Below are positions 34,436 through 43,282 of a DNA stretch of 64,000 nt, one piece after another. Each line of letters starts with the position of its first letter. Positions within the stretch are counted from its first letter, which is position 1. This DNA is from Phocaeicola barnesiae DSM 18169 = JCM 13652 (GTDB taxonomy: Bacteria > Bacteroidota > Bacteroidia > Bacteroidales > Bacteroidaceae): assembly GCF_000374585.1 (NCBI RefSeq), contig NZ_KB894650.1:1-64000 (forward strand), given 5' to 3'. Under the pieces are notes generated by a model, which was not told the origin of the DNA, did no database searches, and worked only from the letters and a program-made list of their open reading frames with translations. The position numbers and the translations under genes are program-made.

Positions 34436-34972
34436 ATGAAACGAGTTAGATGCCCCAAGTGTGACAACTACATCCAGTTTGACGAGACAAGATACGAGGA
34501 AGGCCAATCGCTGGTCTTCCTTTGTGATAATTGCCACAAGCAGTTCGGTATCCGCATCGGGAAATCAAAGCTGAACGCAGCCAACCAAAAATCCGAAATC
34601 ATCGATGAGACAGAAGGGACCCGGAAGTTCGGGAATATCGTAGTGATAGAAAACGTATTCGGTTTCAAACAGGTATTCCCCCTGCATGAAGGAGACAACC
34701 TGATAGGACGTCGCAGCAAGGGAACCGATGTAGATATCGCGATTGAGACAAACGACCCGAGTATGGACCGCCGTCATTGCATTCTGAACGTGAAACGCAA
34801 CAAACAGGGTAAGATTATATATACGCTTCGGGACAATGACAGCATAACCGGTACTTTCTTGATGAATGAAATTCTGGGACCGAAAGACCAGGTGCGGTTG
34901 GAAGAAGGAGACATCTTTACATTGGGAGCGACGACACTGATTCTACGTACAGCGGAAACTTCGGAAGAATAA
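34436..34972 (+). CDS. Zinc-ribbon and FHA domain protein
   Basis: The product has 178 residues. Residues 1-40 are a zinc ribbon with two CxxC pairs (CPKC and CDNC). Residues 75-175 are an FHA domain, with the phosphothreonine-binding pattern IGRRSKGTDVDI, then SMDRRHCIL and an N-x-T-x-L-N-type segment (DSITGTFLMNE). FHA domains bind phosphothreonine peptides, so a Ser/Thr kinase partner is implied, but none is in the window. The stop overlaps the cobU start by one base (TAATG). Confidence 0.85.
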   Translation: MKRVRCPKCDNYIQFDETRYEEGQSLVFLCDNCHKQFGIRIGKSKLNAANQKSEIIDETEGTRKFGNIVVIENVFGFKQVFPLHEGDNLIGRRSKGTDVDIAIETNDPSMDRRHCILNVKRNKQGKIIYTLRDNDSITGTFLMNEILGPKDQVRLEEGDIFTLGATTLILRTAETSEE

Positions 34973-35481
34973 TGGGCAGAATCATTCTGATTACAGGCGG
35001 ACAACGCTCCGGAAAAAGTACGTATGCCGAGCAAATGGCATTGAAGCTTTCTCCTCAACCGGTCTATGTAGCTACCGCCCATATCTGGGACGACGAATTC
35101 CGCGAACGGGTTCGCATCCATCAGAAAAGACGAGGTCCGGAGTGGACCAACCTGGAAAAAGAACGGCAATTAAGCCAGCTCCAGTTGCCGGGACGGGTCA
35201 TCCTGATAGACTGTGTAACCTTATGGGCCACCAATTTCTTTTTTGATTTCCAGTCGGATGTGGAACGGAGCCTACAAGCGCTTAAACATGAATTCGATGC
35301 ATTCACGGCCCAAGAAGCAACCTTTATCTTTGTCACCAATGAAATCGGTGCCGGCGGAGTATCCGAAAACGGAATCCAACGGAAATTTACGGATTTATTG
35401 GGATGGGCGAACCAGTATATTGCCTCCAAAGCAAAGGAAGTCTATTGGATGGTTTCGGGTATTCCTGTCAAAATCAAATGA
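34972..35481 (+). CDS. cobU: CobU, adenosylcobinamide kinase/guanylyltransferase
   Basis: The product has 169 residues. The P loop is GGQRSGKST (about 9-17), RGPEWTNLE supplies the conserved Glu region, and the typical ending GWANQYIASKAKEVYWMVSGIPVKIK is present. It phosphorylates adenosylcobinamide and then transfers GMP, activating it for attachment of the lower ligand. Its usual companions cobS, cobT and cobC are not next to it, while the amide and aminopropanol steps are encoded 12 kb away at 47.2-52.0 kb. The start codon overlaps the FHA stop, so translation is coupled to an unrelated gene. Confidence 0.92.
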   Translation: MGRIILITGGQRSGKSTYAEQMALKLSPQPVYVATAHIWDDEFRERVRIHQKRRGPEWTNLEKERQLSQLQLPGRVILIDCVTLWATNFFFDFQSDVERSLQALKHEFDAFTAQEATFIFVTNEIGAGGVSENGIQRKFTDLLGWANQYIASKAKEVYWMVSGIPVKIK

Positions 35482-35493
35482 TACCAAAAAGCC

Positions 35494-35526
35494 AAGGAGT
35501 ACCGATGGAAGTACTCCTTCTTTTTT
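35494..35526 (+). terminator. Terminator after cobU
   Basis: A nine-base inverted repeat (35494-35502 with 35511-35519), an eight-base loop and six T at 35521-35526. It closes the HU/SPOR-FHA-cobU unit. Confidence 0.88.
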
Positions 35527-35599
35527 CCCTGCCTGTTCCGGTTATACAAAGAATCTTCCTCGGAAAGGATGAATTGTCCGGATGGCAACAGGCTCTCCA

Positions 35600-35631
35600 T
35601 TTGGAATTTTCCATATTTTATTTTAATTTTG
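35600..35631 (+). promoter_or_regulatory. Promoter of the hydrogenase operon
   Basis: TTTG at 35600-35603, a 20-base spacer, and TAATTTTG at 35624-35631: a perfect match to the Bacteroides consensus. The leader to the hydA start at 35718 is about 83 bases, long enough to hold regulation, though I see no named element in it. Confidence 0.8.
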
Positions 35632-35717
35632 TAACGAATTTAAGTGTGTTCTGCATCATGTGCAGAAAGGACATGCAGACTAACAACAAGGATAACTAAC
35701 ATTAAACCAGATCAAGT

Positions 35718-37205
35718 ATGGCTTTTACTAACAACGTAATGATTGTCCGGCACAAGCTGCTAGCAAATCTCGTAGCTCTCTGGAAAGAAAACCAACTAAT
35801 TGAAAAAATTGACCGCATTCCATTGGAATTCAGCCCCCGCCGTTCGCAACCGGTAGGACGTTGCTGTATCCACAAGGAACGTGCAGTAACCAAATACAAA
35901 CTGCTTCCTCTGTTGGGATGGGACATGGATGACGAGACAGACGAACTGACTCCCCTATCTGAATATGCCCGTAAGGCAGTGGAGCGTCGAGGAAAAATCA
36001 AACAGAACATCCTGTGCGTAATTGATGAGGCATGTTCTTCTTGTGTACAGGTAAATTACGAAGTAAGTAACTTGTGCCGGGGTTGTGTAGCCAGAAGCTG
36101 CTACATGAATTGCCCGAAAGGCGCCGTACATTTCGATAAGAAAACCGGCCAGGCACACATAGACCATGATACTTGTATCAGCTGTGGTCTCTGCCATAAA
36201 AGTTGTCCGTATCACGCCATCGTATACATTCCGGTTCCATGTGAAGAAGCCTGTCCGGTGAAAGCTATCAGCAAGACCGAACACAACGTCGAACACATCG
36301 ATGAAAGCAAATGTATTTACTGTGGTAAATGTCTGAACGCATGTCCGTTTGGAGCCATTTTCGAAATCTCGCAGGTATTCGACGTGCTGGAGGCTATCCG
36401 CCGCGGAGAAGAAGTGGTGGCCATTCCGGCTCCCTCTATCCTCGGTCAGTTCAAGGCCACTATCGACCAGGTTTACGGTGCCCTGAAACAGATCGGTTTC
36501 AAGGATGTGATTGAAGTAGCCGAAGGAGCTATGCATACCACTAGCAACGAAGGAAAAGAATTGTTGGAGAAGCTGGCAGAAGGACAGAAATTCATGACAA
36601 CGTCCTGCTGTCCGTCGTACATCGAACTGGTGAACAAACATATTCCTGACATGAAGAAATACGTTTCATCTACCGGATCGCCCATGTACTACGCAGCCCG
36701 CATCGCCAAGGAGAAATATCCGAATGCGAAAGTAGTTTTCATCGGCCCGTGTATTGCCAAACGTAAGGAAGCCGACCGTGATGAATGTGTAGACTACGTT
36801 ATGACCTTCGAAGAACTTCACCCGATCTTCCAGGGATTAGGTATCGAACTCGAGCAGACAAATCCGTACAAGGTAAGCTATGAATCTGTGTGCGAGGCAC
36901 ATGGGTTTGCACAAGCCGGTGGTGTAGCAGGTGCGGTCAAGGCATACTTGGGCCCGAAAGCCGACGGCATCAAGATGCTCCAGTTCTCTGATTTCAACAA
37001 GAAGAACATCGGTGTGCTGCGCGCTTATGCCAAGACCGGAAAGGTAGACGCACAATTCATCGAAATGATGGCTTGTGAAGGAGGTTGCGTAACCGGACCG
37101 AGCGCCTACAATGATCCGTTGAATGGAAAACGTCAGTTGAACCAAGACCTGTTGAAACGTACCTTGAAGTACGAAAACAGTGACGAAATGTACAAAGAAG
37201 AATAA
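35718..37205 (+). CDS. hydA: [FeFe]-hydrogenase catalytic subunit, group-B-like
   Basis: The product has 495 residues. After about 95 residues of no known domain come ferredoxin-type cluster motifs at about 120-215 (CRGCVARSCYMNCP, CISCGLCHKSCP, CEEACP, CIYCGKCLNACP). The H-cluster domain follows: loop L1 TSCCPSY near 295, keeping the proton-transfer cysteine; L2 IGPCIAKRKE near 343, where the usual M-P-C is G-P-C; and L3 EMMACEGGCVTGPS near 453, without the usual glycine run. It interconverts protons and H2, probably using ferredoxin, and would be soluble in the cytoplasm. The altered L2 and L3 fit group B enzymes, common in gut Bacteroides. Confidence 0.92.
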   Translation: MAFTNNVMIVRHKLLANLVALWKENQLIEKIDRIPLEFSPRRSQPVGRCCIHKERAVTKYKLLPLLGWDMDDETDELTPLSEYARKAVERRGKIKQNILCVIDEACSSCVQVNYEVSNLCRGCVARSCYMNCPKGAVHFDKKTGQAHIDHDTCISCGLCHKSCPYHAIVYIPVPCEEACPVKAISKTEHNVEHIDESKCIYCGKCLNACPFGAIFEISQVFDVLEAIRRGEEVVAIPAPSILGQFKATIDQVYGALKQIGFKDVIEVAEGAMHTTSNEGKELLEKLAEGQKFMTTSCCPSYIELVNKHIPDMKKYVSSTGSPMYYAARIAKEKYPNAKVVFIGPCIAKRKEADRDECVDYVMTFEELHPIFQGLGIELEQTNPYKVSYESVCEAHGFAQAGGVAGAVKAYLGPKADGIKMLQFSDFNKKNIGVLRAYAKTGKVDAQFIEMMACEGGCVTGPSAYNDPLNGKRQLNQDLLKRTLKYENSDEMYKEE

Positions 37206-37216
37206 ATAATTCTCTC

Positions 37217-38269
37217 ATGAGAGATTTGATAGAACGCCTTTATCGGGAGCAGACACTGCCTCCCGATAAATTGCGTACACTCCTAACCTGCTGTGATGAT
37301 GAACATCTGTCACTTATCCGACAGAAAGCTTGCGAAGTAGCACAGACGCACTTCGGTAACAGCATCTATATCCGGGGGCTGATAGAAATCGGCAACTGTT
37401 GCCGGAATGACTGCTACTATTGTGGTATCCGTTGCAGTAACCGGGCCATTGAACGTTATCGGCTCGACAAAGAAGATATACTGGCTTGCTGCAGGGAGGG
37501 ATATGCGTTAGGTTTCCGCACCTTCGTCATGCAAGGAGGAGAAGACAGCCGTTCGCACGACGAACAGATGATTGATATCATCACCACCATCCGGCAACAT
37601 TATCCGGACGTAGCGATTACGCTTTCTCTCGGAGAGAAAGATACAGCTACCTACCGTCGTTTTTACGAAGCCGGAGCCAACCGGTATCTGCTTCGTCACG
37701 AAACTCATAACGAACAGCATTATCGGATGTTGCATCCGGAGAAAATGTCCCTGTCCAACAGGCTCCGTTGCCTGAATGACTTGAAAGATATCGGTTTCCA
37801 GACGGGAACGGGCATCATGGTAGGGTCTCCCGGACAAACCATAGACCATCTGATAGAAGATATTCTGTTTATCGGTGATTTCCGTCCTCAAATGATTGGG
37901 ATAGGTCCCTTCCTCCCCCACCACGACACTCCGTTTGCAGACCGACCGACAGGCAGCCTGAAACAGACCTTGCTTTTGTTGGCTATTTTTCGGTTGATGC
38001 ACCCCAAAGCCTTGATTCCTTCAACTACGGCACTCGCCACATTGGTTCCAGACGGCCGTGAACTCGGAATCCTGTCGGGAGCAAATGTTGTCATGCCCAA
38101 CCTGTCGCCTTCCCAGCAACGGCATAAATATGCTTTGTATGACAACAAGGCCTCCATGGGTGCCGAAGCAGCCGAAGGACTTAAACTACTGGAAGAACGG
38201 ATGAAAGCCATCGGATATATCATAGATAAAAGTAGAGGTGATTATCCGGGAACATCCGACCCCCTATAA
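37217..38269 (+). CDS. hydE: HydE, [FeFe]-hydrogenase maturase (radical SAM)
   Basis: The product has 350 residues. The radical-SAM cluster motif C-x3-C-x2-C is CRNDCYYC at about 58-65, inside a BioB-like barrel, with MQGGEDSR near 99. HydE acts on the iron complex produced by HydG during assembly of the 2Fe subcluster. It lies 11 bases after hydA and 29 before hydG. Confidence 0.93.
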   Translation: MRDLIERLYREQTLPPDKLRTLLTCCDDEHLSLIRQKACEVAQTHFGNSIYIRGLIEIGNCCRNDCYYCGIRCSNRAIERYRLDKEDILACCREGYALGFRTFVMQGGEDSRSHDEQMIDIITTIRQHYPDVAITLSLGEKDTATYRRFYEAGANRYLLRHETHNEQHYRMLHPEKMSLSNRLRCLNDLKDIGFQTGTGIMVGSPGQTIDHLIEDILFIGDFRPQMIGIGPFLPHHDTPFADRPTGSLKQTLLLLAIFRLMHPKALIPSTTALATLVPDGRELGILSGANVVMPNLSPSQQRHKYALYDNKASMGAEAAEGLKLLEERMKAIGYIIDKSRGDYPGTSDPL

Positions 38270-38298
38270 AAACAAACTTACATTCAGTATATCGTATT

Positions 38299-39717
38299 AT
38301 GTACAAGATAGATTCCACCCAAGCTGAAGAATTCATCAGCCACGAAGAAATTACAGAAACGCTGGAATATGCAGCATCAAACAAGAACAATCGTGAACTC
38401 ATCCGTTCGCTGATAGAAAAGGCACGTGCATGCAAAGGACTGAACCATCGTGACGCCGCTGTATTGCTGGAATGCGATGATCCGGAACTTCTGGAAGAGA
38501 TTTTCACCCTTGCCCGGGAAATCAAACAGAAATTCTACGGAAACCGCATTGTCATGTTTGCCCCTCTCTATCTGTCCAATTATTGCGTCAACGGCTGTGT
38601 CTATTGTCCGTATCATGCAAAGAACAAGACCATTGCACGTAAGAAGCTGTCGCAGGAAGAAATCCGTCAGGAAGTGATTGCCCTGCAGGACATGGGACAC
38701 AAACGGTTAGCGCTGGAAGCGGGTGAAGACCCGATACGAAATCCTATCGAATACATTTTAAAGTCTATTCAGACCATCTATAGCATCAAGCATAAAAACG
38801 GTGCCATCCGCCGTGTAAACGTCAATATTGCGGCTACAACCGTAGAGAATTACAGACGTCTGCATGAAGCGGGTATCGGTACTTATATCTTGTTCCAGGA
38901 AACTTATCACAAGGAGAATTACGAAAAGCTCCATCCCAGAGGCCCGAAAAGCAACTATGCCTATCATACAGAAGCTATGGACCGTGCCATGCAGGGAGGA
39001 ATTGACGATGTAGGCATCGGTGTATTGTTCGGTCTGAACACTTACCGGTACGATTTCGTCGGATTACTGATGCATGCCGAACACTTGGAAGCAACTTATG
39101 GAGTGGGTCCGCATACCATCAGCGTCCCCCGTATCTGTTCAGCTGACGATATTGACGCTCACGATTTCCAGAACGCCATCTCTGATGAAATCTTCCAAAA
39201 GATTGTAGCTGTAATCCGCATTGCAGTCCCTTATACGGGCATGATCATTTCTACCCGTGAATCCCAGGCTTCCCGTGAGAAAGTATTGGAGCTGGGTGTT
39301 TCACAGATAAGCGGAGGTTCAAAGACCAGCGTAGGCGGATATGCTACTCCAGAGATACCGGAAGAAAATTCCGCTCAATTCGATGTAAGCGATACTCGTA
39401 CTCTGGACGAAATAGTAGCCTGGTTGTTGAAGTTAGGCTATATCCCGAGTTTCTGTACGGCTTGTTACCGTGAGGGACGCACCGGAGACCGCTTCATGTC
39501 ACTTGTAAAAACGGGCCAGATAGCCAACTGCTGTGCTCCGAATGCCTTAATGACATTGCAGGAATATCTGGAAGATTATGCTTCTCCCGAAACCCGTGAA
39601 CTGGGTGTCCGCATGATACGTGAACAGATGGAAAAAATCCCCAATCCGGCCATCCGTCGACGTGCCCTCGAAAATCTAACTGCCATTGCGCAAGGAAAAC
39701 GTGATTTCCGTTTCTAA
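38299..39717 (+). CDS. hydG: HydG, [FeFe]-hydrogenase maturase (tyrosine lyase)
   Basis: The product is 472 residues, the expected length. The radical-SAM motif CVNGCVYC lies at about 96-103. The HydG-specific C-terminal cluster motif is CTACYREGRTGDRFM with a later GQIANCCAPNA (about 380-415); this separates it from the related ThiH. It cleaves tyrosine to give the CO and cyanide ligands of the H cluster. It follows hydE by 29 bases. Confidence 0.95.
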   Translation: MYKIDSTQAEEFISHEEITETLEYAASNKNNRELIRSLIEKARACKGLNHRDAAVLLECDDPELLEEIFTLAREIKQKFYGNRIVMFAPLYLSNYCVNGCVYCPYHAKNKTIARKKLSQEEIRQEVIALQDMGHKRLALEAGEDPIRNPIEYILKSIQTIYSIKHKNGAIRRVNVNIAATTVENYRRLHEAGIGTYILFQETYHKENYEKLHPRGPKSNYAYHTEAMDRAMQGGIDDVGIGVLFGLNTYRYDFVGLLMHAEHLEATYGVGPHTISVPRICSADDIDAHDFQNAISDEIFQKIVAVIRIAVPYTGMIISTRESQASREKVLELGVSQISGGSKTSVGGYATPEIPEENSAQFDVSDTRTLDEIVAWLLKLGYIPSFCTACYREGRTGDRFMSLVKTGQIANCCAPNALMTLQEYLEDYASPETRELGVRMIREQMEKIPNPAIRRRALENLTAIAQGKRDFRF

Positions 39718-39728
39718 ACTCCAAAGAT

Positions 39729-40928
39729 ATGAGTAGCTTACAAGATACCCCCCGTTCCGAAAGGCTCCATATCGGGCTTTTCGGCAAACGCAACAGCGGT
39801 AAATCCGCCCTGCTGAATGCATTGACCAACCAGGAAGTCGCGGTAGTATCCTCTGTAGCAGGTACAACTACCGATCCGGTATATAAATCCATGGAACTCC
39901 ATGGAATAGGCCCCTGCGTGTTCATTGACACGGCCGGTTTCGACGATGAAGGGAAACTGGGCAATCTGCGTATCGAGCAAACACTACGGGCAGTAGAACG
40001 AACGGACATCGCCCTGATTGTATGTACGGATAGCAATATCGAGCAAGAAATCCAATGGAGCAACCGGCTGAAGGACAAGAAGATTCCAATCATCTGGATT
40101 CTGAACAAATCCGACATTCTGGAAAACGCCGAAGCGGAAATGCTTGCAATCGAGCAGAAGACCGGCCAAGTTCCTTTGCTGGTCAGTGCCAGATTGAAAC
40201 AAGGTATCGAGCCAATCCGTCAGAGCATTCAGGACAAGATGCCGGATGAAAGTCAACAGACCAGCATTTTAGGGAAATTGGTAAAAAGCGGTGACATAAT
40301 CATGCTGGTTATGCCCCAAGACATTCAGGCCCCCAAAGGACGTCTGATTCTTCCACAAGTGCAAACCATCCGTGAACTGCTGGACCGAAAGTGTATCGTC
40401 ATGAGTTGTACTACCGATAAGCTGGATGAAACTTTACGGGCATTGGCTAATCCTCCCCAACTGATAATCACAGATTCACAGGTCTTCAAGACTGTATACG
40501 AGAAGAAACCGGAAGCTACCAAGCTGACCTCCTTTTCAGTTCTTTTCGCCCGTTACAAAGGAGACATCGACTATTTCATTCAAGGAGCAAATACCATTGA
40601 ACAGTTGACAGAGTCATCGAAAGTGCTGATAGCAGAAGCATGCACACATGCTCCACTTAAGGAAGACATCGGGCGAGTGAAGATTCCACGCTTGCTACGG
40701 ACCAGGATCGGTTCCGGATTACAAATCGATATTGTATCCGGCACTGATTTTCCACAGGATTTAAGCGGATATGACCTGATTATTCATTGCGGTGCCTGTA
40801 TGTTCAACAGAAAATATGTACTGAATCGAGTAAACAGCGCTAAAGAGCAGCACATTCCCATGACCAATTATGGAGTAACCATTGCCTATCTGGCTGGAAT
40901 CCTGGATAAGATTACTATTTACGAATAA
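39729..40928 (+). CDS. hydF: HydF, [FeFe]-hydrogenase maturation GTPase
   Basis: The product has 399 residues. An Era-like GTPase has G1 GKRNSGKSALLN near 19, G3 DTAGFDD and G4 NKSD; a dimerisation region follows. The C-terminal [4Fe-4S] site has C-x-H (CTH near 304) and, some 50 residues later, HCGAC. HydF is the scaffold on which the 2Fe subcluster is completed before transfer to HydA. It closes the hydA-E-G-F unit, so the locus codes for a complete, self-maturing enzyme. Confidence 0.94.
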   Translation: MSSLQDTPRSERLHIGLFGKRNSGKSALLNALTNQEVAVVSSVAGTTTDPVYKSMELHGIGPCVFIDTAGFDDEGKLGNLRIEQTLRAVERTDIALIVCTDSNIEQEIQWSNRLKDKKIPIIWILNKSDILENAEAEMLAIEQKTGQVPLLVSARLKQGIEPIRQSIQDKMPDESQQTSILGKLVKSGDIIMLVMPQDIQAPKGRLILPQVQTIRELLDRKCIVMSCTTDKLDETLRALANPPQLIITDSQVFKTVYEKKPEATKLTSFSVLFARYKGDIDYFIQGANTIEQLTESSKVLIAEACTHAPLKEDIGRVKIPRLLRTRIGSGLQIDIVSGTDFPQDLSGYDLIIHCGACMFNRKYVLNRVNSAKEQHIPMTNYGVTIAYLAGILDKITIYE

Positions 40929-41041
40929 ACAACTTACTATACTGTTTTCATTAATTTTCCTATGCTTCTCTTGGAAATAGTAAACTGAATTCTTTTCTTT
41001 GCGATTAAGAATAACCTTTTCCAATAATATGAAGACACAGG

Positions 41042-42319
41042 ATGATTAACAGGGATGAAAAACTGACGATTGAGAAAATACTCCTACTAACCACTTTATT
41101 TGTCCAACCTTTTTTTGCCTATGCTCAAACAGCAAAACAGGATTGGACAAAGCGGTGGTCAATAGAGGCTAAAGGAGGTTGGGGATATATGATTCCATGC
41201 GATGAATATGCCCAGGAATTGATTCGAACACATCATTCTTCTGTCTACTCTTTACAGATGAGTCATCGGGCCTTAGCAACCGACAGCTGTCAATACGACC
41301 AGTTATTCGGTTTTCCTTCCCTCTCTGTGGGACTACTCTTTGCTGACTACCATCGCATCAAACTTCAAAAAGAAAATACTCCATATATTTCTGGCACGGG
41401 ATATATGATGGGAGCATATGCTTCATTCAGTAGAGACCTGTTGCGCACTGATAGATTCTCTTTCAACTATACCTTCGAAAATGGTTTGGGTTGGTGCTCC
41501 AAACCTTATGATGGTTTCACCAACGAAGATAACGAGTTAATTGGCAGCCCGTTATCCATCTATTTCGGTTTCGGATTATATGCCCGGTATCGAATCACGC
41601 CACAATGGGAACTGGTTCTAGGAGGTGAACTGAAGCATTTCTCAAACGGTGCCGTAGACCGTCCGAACAAAGGTATCAATACTACAGGCATTTCTCTTGG
41701 TGCCAAATATTATCTTCAGCCCACTGAACCAACAAAGAAAATGGTATTTAAGGTACCTTTCGACTCTTATTTTTTTATGGATTTGTCTGCAGGATGGGAT
41801 GTAAACAGCTCCATGGGTGAATGGCTGATAAACAGCTATCATACTTCCCCCGACTCGCCCAATTATCATACCAAGGATTATCGCATATATTCAGGAGTTA
41901 CAGCCCATGCCACTGCCATGTACAGGTATAGCCGCCGTTACGCTTCCGGAATCGGATTGGATTACACTTATTATCCATATACAGATGCCTTACAGGAAGA
42001 AGACGAGAAATTAGGCTACCAGAACCAAACCTATAACAAACATTCCGTAGCACTTGTAGCTCGTCACGAAGTATATTACAGACGTCTTACCATGTACATG
42101 GGGCTGGCATATTATTTACTCAGGGAACGAGGAGGCGTAGCATCAGAATTCGAAAAGCCTTATTATGAGAACTTAGGAATCAAATATGCACTGACCCGAA
42201 ATGGCAATATTTACATAGGATACCATGTAAAGGCCCACCTGTTGAGAGCCGAACACATGGAACTGAATCTAGGATTCAGGATAAAAACGGGAAATGGACG
42301 CAAAGAAAAAATCTGGTAA
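41042..42319 (+). CDS. Acyloxyacyl hydrolase (PagL-like), apparently duplicated
   Basis: The product has 425 residues with a signal peptide (about 1-28). Residues 35-226 resemble the PagL/lipid A deacylase outer-membrane barrel, with the catalytic pair in KHFSNGAVDRPNKGIN (H199 and S201). Residues 230-425 look like a second barrel of similar strand pattern in which the catalytic stretch is replaced (YHVKAHLLRAEHMELNLG). PagL is under 200 residues, so this is double length. It would remove a 3-O-acyl chain from lipid A at the outer membrane. It lies 113 bases after hydF and is probably its own unit. Confidence 0.75.
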   Translation: MINRDEKLTIEKILLLTTLFVQPFFAYAQTAKQDWTKRWSIEAKGGWGYMIPCDEYAQELIRTHHSSVYSLQMSHRALATDSCQYDQLFGFPSLSVGLLFADYHRIKLQKENTPYISGTGYMMGAYASFSRDLLRTDRFSFNYTFENGLGWCSKPYDGFTNEDNELIGSPLSIYFGFGLYARYRITPQWELVLGGELKHFSNGAVDRPNKGINTTGISLGAKYYLQPTEPTKKMVFKVPFDSYFFMDLSAGWDVNSSMGEWLINSYHTSPDSPNYHTKDYRIYSGVTAHATAMYRYSRRYASGIGLDYTYYPYTDALQEEDEKLGYQNQTYNKHSVALVARHEVYYRRLTMYMGLAYYLLRERGGVASEFEKPYYENLGIKYALTRNGNIYIGYHVKAHLLRAEHMELNLGFRIKTGNGRKEKIW

Positions 42320-42324
42320 CTTAT

Positions 42325-42360
42325 AAAAACAGAAAGCGTCTCCTCAGGAAGGAAACGCTT
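42325..42360 (-). terminator. Terminator of tRNA-Gly
   Basis: An 11-base inverted repeat with one mismatch (42334-42344 with 42350-42360), then a T run at 42329-42325 on the minus strand, 11 bases after the tRNA end. Confidence 0.8.
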
Positions 42361-42370
42361 GAAATACCTG

Positions 42371-42443
42371 AGCGGTAAGCGGGGCTCGAACCCGTGACCT
42401 TCGGCTTGGGAAGCCAATGCTCTACCAACTGAGCTATTACCGC
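42371..42443 (-). tRNA. tRNA-Gly (anticodon CCC)
   Basis: Read on the minus strand, the acceptor stem GCGGTAA/TTACCGC is perfect. The anticodon stem TTGGC/GCCGA holds the loop TTCCCAA, giving anticodon CCC. The T arm is ACGGG-TTCGAGC-CCCG. CCA is not encoded. A consensus promoter lies 15 bases upstream and a terminator 11 bases downstream, so it is a complete single-gene unit. Confidence 0.93.
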
Positions 42444-42457
42444 ATCTGAAAGTGGCA

Positions 42458-42489
42458 CAAATGTAGGATATTTTTAGTCAACCGACAAA
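42458..42489 (-). promoter_or_regulatory. Promoter of tRNA-Gly
   Basis: On the minus strand: TTTG at 42486-42489, exactly 20 bases of spacer, and TACATTTG at 42458-42465. Both boxes are perfect. Confidence 0.85.
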
Positions 42490-42647
42490 CATTTCCATTT
42501 ATTTTTTTCAGAAACACAATCTTTTCTTTTGTTTTTTCTTTTAGACAATGCATAGGGGGTTTCCATACCCAATACGTTATAGAGATGAAACAGCCCAAAT
42601 GGGCAACCTAAACAATTGAATTATTAATGTTTTAAATCAGAAAAATT

Positions 42648-43253
42648 ATGAATTTAAAATTAATCGTTTTATCTTTGTGTGTATTGGCAAGTATCAATTT
42701 AGCTAAAGGACAAACAGACAACCGAAACCAGATACGATTTTCTGTCAGCGACGGTTTAACCTTAAGCACAGTAGATATCTTGGGAACAGGAATATCCGAT
42801 GCGATAACCGGTGGAAAACGTTCTGACCAGAAAGGTACTCTCTTATACGGACTAGGATACCGTTACTCACTCAACCGGTTTAAAGTCGGAGCCGATTTAG
42901 GATTTGCCCGCAGTAGCAGCAAACTGACTTTGACAGGTGAAAGTTCACCTTCCATCAAAGAGAAGAATCTGAACTTCCTGGTATTGCCGACTGCTGAGTT
43001 CGTGTATCTCCGAAAAGAATTATTTGAAATGTATGGCTCTGCCAGTGCAGGTATCAATCTGTCACGCCACACAGAAGATGCACTGACTGAGGCAGGTCGT
43101 AAAAACCTCAGCAAATCCGATTTGACAACATCTTTCATTTACCAGGTGAATCCGATTGGTTTCAGTGTGGGAAATGATCGAATCGGTGGTTTTGTAGAAG
43201 TTGGTTTAGGGAGCAAAGGATTCCTTACTGCCGGCTTAAGCCTGAAATTCTAA
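42648..43253 (+). CDS. Small outer-membrane beta-barrel protein
   Basis: The product has 201 residues: a signal peptide (about 1-20) followed by alternating strands (LLYGLGYRYSL, FKVGADLGFAR, FVEVGLGSKGF) ending in a C-terminal phenylalanine (GLSLKF). This fits an eight-stranded OMP barrel of the OmpW/opacity type. No function is assigned. It stands 29 bases before the ECF sigma gene on the same strand and could be co-transcribed. The 200 bases upstream are AT-rich with no promoter I can support. Confidence 0.7.
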   Translation: MNLKLIVLSLCVLASINLAKGQTDNRNQIRFSVSDGLTLSTVDILGTGISDAITGGKRSDQKGTLLYGLGYRYSLNRFKVGADLGFARSSSKLTLTGESSPSIKEKNLNFLVLPTAEFVYLRKELFEMYGSASAGINLSRHTEDALTEAGRKNLSKSDLTTSFIYQVNPIGFSVGNDRIGGFVEVGLGSKGFLTAGLSLKF

Positions 43254-43282
43254 CTAGACAACGACAGACAGCAAGGATTGCT

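Noticed and set aside
41029-41049. A six-codon leader peptide overlapping the deacylase start
   Set aside because: A start-stop frame this short is expected by chance and has no other sign of translation.
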